A stretch of DNA of 40,466 nucleotides, from NCBI GenBank assembly GCA_946402065.1, contig CAMIVR010000033.1, forward strand, positions 1 through 40,466. Reading direction: 5' to 3'. The notes beneath the pieces were generated by a model. It was given only the letters and a program-made list of their open reading frames with translations. It was not told where the DNA came from and did no database searches. Position 1 is the stretch's first letter, and each line of letters begins with the position of its first letter. Positions 39,275-40,466 of this stretch are shown piece by piece. Position numbers and translations under genes: made by a program. The stretch is from an uncultured Brevibacillus sp. Lineage in GTDB: Bacteria > Bacillota > Bacilli > Brevibacillales > Brevibacillaceae.

Positions 39275-40466
39275 GGGAGGAAACAGTCACGCCTCTCTGG
39301 GTATTCTGGACCACCTGCTTTTCCCGGCACAGCTGGAGAAAGCCCGCTGCTTCCGGAATGTGTCCGCCCGCTTCATTCGCTTTCAGAAAGTACTGTTCAG
39401 CCAGCTTCCAGTTCTCCTGGATCGCAGCCAGCCTGCCGAGATGGTAATACCCCAACGCATGCAGATACGCTTCCTCGTGATCAACGAGTGAATTGGCAAT
39501 CGCTTTAGCTTCACGGTAATCCCCCATTCTTTCATAGGCCACGATTAAACCCGCCCTCGTTAAATGGTGATCGCCGTCCCGCTGCAGGATGTCGCGGAAG
39601 ACACGTACCGCCTGTTCGATTTGTGTGTCAAACAACAGCATCCAGCCATAGCTGAACAGGAAGTCGAGATTGTCGGGAGACAGCGTTATCGCTTTTAACA
39701 ACAGCGGCTTGGCATCTCTGGTTCCATGCAGCTGCCAGACGCTCCAGGCCAATCCGTGCCACACCCAGCCTTCTCGCGGAAGCAGCCCCGCTATATGCTG
39801 ATAACACGCCTTTGCTCGCTGCAGCTGGCCGCCCGCTTCAAAATACATGGCCATCTCCCGGACGGTTTGAACGTCCAACTGGTGGCTTGCCATGTACTTG
39901 ACGGCAGGTGTATGACGTACTGCTTGTCCCTGCTGGCCAGCCAATTGCCTGGCGGCATGCAGCCAGGCGACATGAGCCTCCCCATCGTCCGGATAATGAG
40001 TCAAGTATTTATCCATCGTTTCGAGCGCCTCACTGGCTTCGCCATCATGCAAATAGCTGAGCGCCAGATTAAACAGCGCTTCTTTGTGTGTCGGCACGTA
40101 GTTCAGCGCATCGGCAAACGACTGTCTCGCTTCCAGCCATTTTTCTTCTTCGGCGTACATGCACCCCACTGCGTTCAAGCTGATTGCCGTCACCTGCGGG
40201 GAACCGGACACTCTGCTCAGCAGCCGGAATTCTTTCAAGGCCGTCTGCTTTTCATTGCAAAACAGCAGACAGTACGCGTAGTACAGCCTGCCCGTCTCCA
40301 GATCGGGTGACTCTGTCATGAGCTGATGAAAATAGCCGCGTGCTTCCTGAAACAGGCGCAAATGATAAAACCCCTCGCCTTTGCGATACAATTCCGATTC
40401 GGTCGCGTCTGGTTCCTCCCCGCCGACGATGTCGACTTCAGCAGCTTTTGCAGACGCGCTTGCGTT
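39267..40466 (-). CDS. tetratricopeptide repeat protein, 5' end outside the window
   Basis: At least 399 residues; the frame is still open at the right edge, so the start is not seen. Several TPR units are recognisable (YFHQLMTESPDLETGRLYYA; ALNYVPTHKEALFNLALSYL; ALETMDKYLTHYPDDGEAHV; FRDILQRDGDHHLTRAGLIV), so the protein is mostly a helical scaffold. There is no enzyme motif. Upstream of the repeats the visible residues are acidic. It precedes dinG on the same strand with a gap of about 90 bases. Partner unknown. Confidence 0.85.
   Translation of the reverse strand, partial: NASASAKAAEVDIVGGEEPDATESELYRKGEGFYHLRLFQEARGYFHQLMTESPDLETGRLYYAYCLLFCNEKQTALKEFRLLSRVSGSPQVTAISLNAVGCMYAEEEKWLEARQSFADALNYVPTHKEALFNLALSYLHDGEASEALETMDKYLTHYPDDGEAHVAWLHAARQLAGQQGQAVRHTPAVKYMASHQLDVQTVREMAMYFEAGGQLQRAKACYQHIAGLLPREGWVWHGLAWSVWQLHGTRDAKPLLLKAITLSPDNLDFLFSYGWMLLFDTQIEQAVRVFRDILQRDGDHHLTRAGLIVAYERMGDYREAKAIANSLVDHEEAYLHALGYYHLGRLAAIQENWKLAEQYFLKANEAGGHIPEAAGFLQLCREKQVVQNTQRGVTVSSHV

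Overview
The window reads as a chromosomal segment of a spore-forming Firmicute of moderate GC content, most like Brevibacillus or a close relative of the Paenibacillaceae. The grounds are strong AAGGAGGTGA-type ribosome binding sites with GTG and TTG starts, a hemE-hemH-hemY block of the coproporphyrin pathway, a YodB/CatR-like regulator, Rex, DnaD, TseB and DinG, and a giant decapeptide-repeat protein with a WIAG-like tail. The species name is inference. Nearly everything is on the minus strand; only doxX, a GNAT gene and one small ORF are on the plus strand.

Layout, left to right. 1-1060: the 5' part of an aldehyde dehydrogenase gene with a convincing sigma-54 (-24/-12) promoter and upstream TGTTGCA repeats. 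1260-4759: hemEHY. 5128-9629: a lipoprotein adaptor and RND exporter pair. 9744-12928: a SEDS (RodA/FtsW) protein and oligoendopeptidase F. 13146-16937: a five-gene membrane cassette (GT-C-like protein, UbiA phosphoribosyl-polyprenol synthase, SMR-like flippase, divergent PAP2, small membrane protein), preceded by a broken UDP-glucose dehydrogenase remnant. 17365-21077: a coiled-coil protein, dnaD, asnS and an anchored protein of unknown function. 21195-21744: doxX with its promoter and operator. 21792-26081: a 1429-residue protein with 113 uninterrupted 10-residue repeats. 26208-28233: a short FtsH-like protease translationally coupled to a membrane-anchored partner. 28507-31682: GNAT, DUF4179-type anti-sigma, ECF sigma, HxlR regulator. 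31768-32975: tseB and an unknown membrane-anchored protein. 33109-36245: a 62-residue ORF, mtaD, rex and a ComEC-like lipoprotein that has lost its metal ligands. 36325-40466: dinG and a TPR protein running off the window.

How the genes may work together. The 13-17 kb cassette has each membrane step needed to make, dephosphorylate, flip and use a polyprenyl-phosphate pentose, but no visible DprE epimerase. This suggests ribofuranose rather than arabinofuranose as the donor sugar, and it is the best candidate here for an undescribed surface-glycosylation system. The HxlR regulator and doxX, 10 kb apart, share an AAGTAAGT-containing operator and probably belong to one quinone/thiol-stress regulon. 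The order dinG, tseB, asnS, dnaD resembles the Bacillus subtilis dinG-ypmA-ypmB-aspB-asnS-dnaD neighbourhood, with about 12 kb of accessory genes between tseB and asnS and no aspB in the window.
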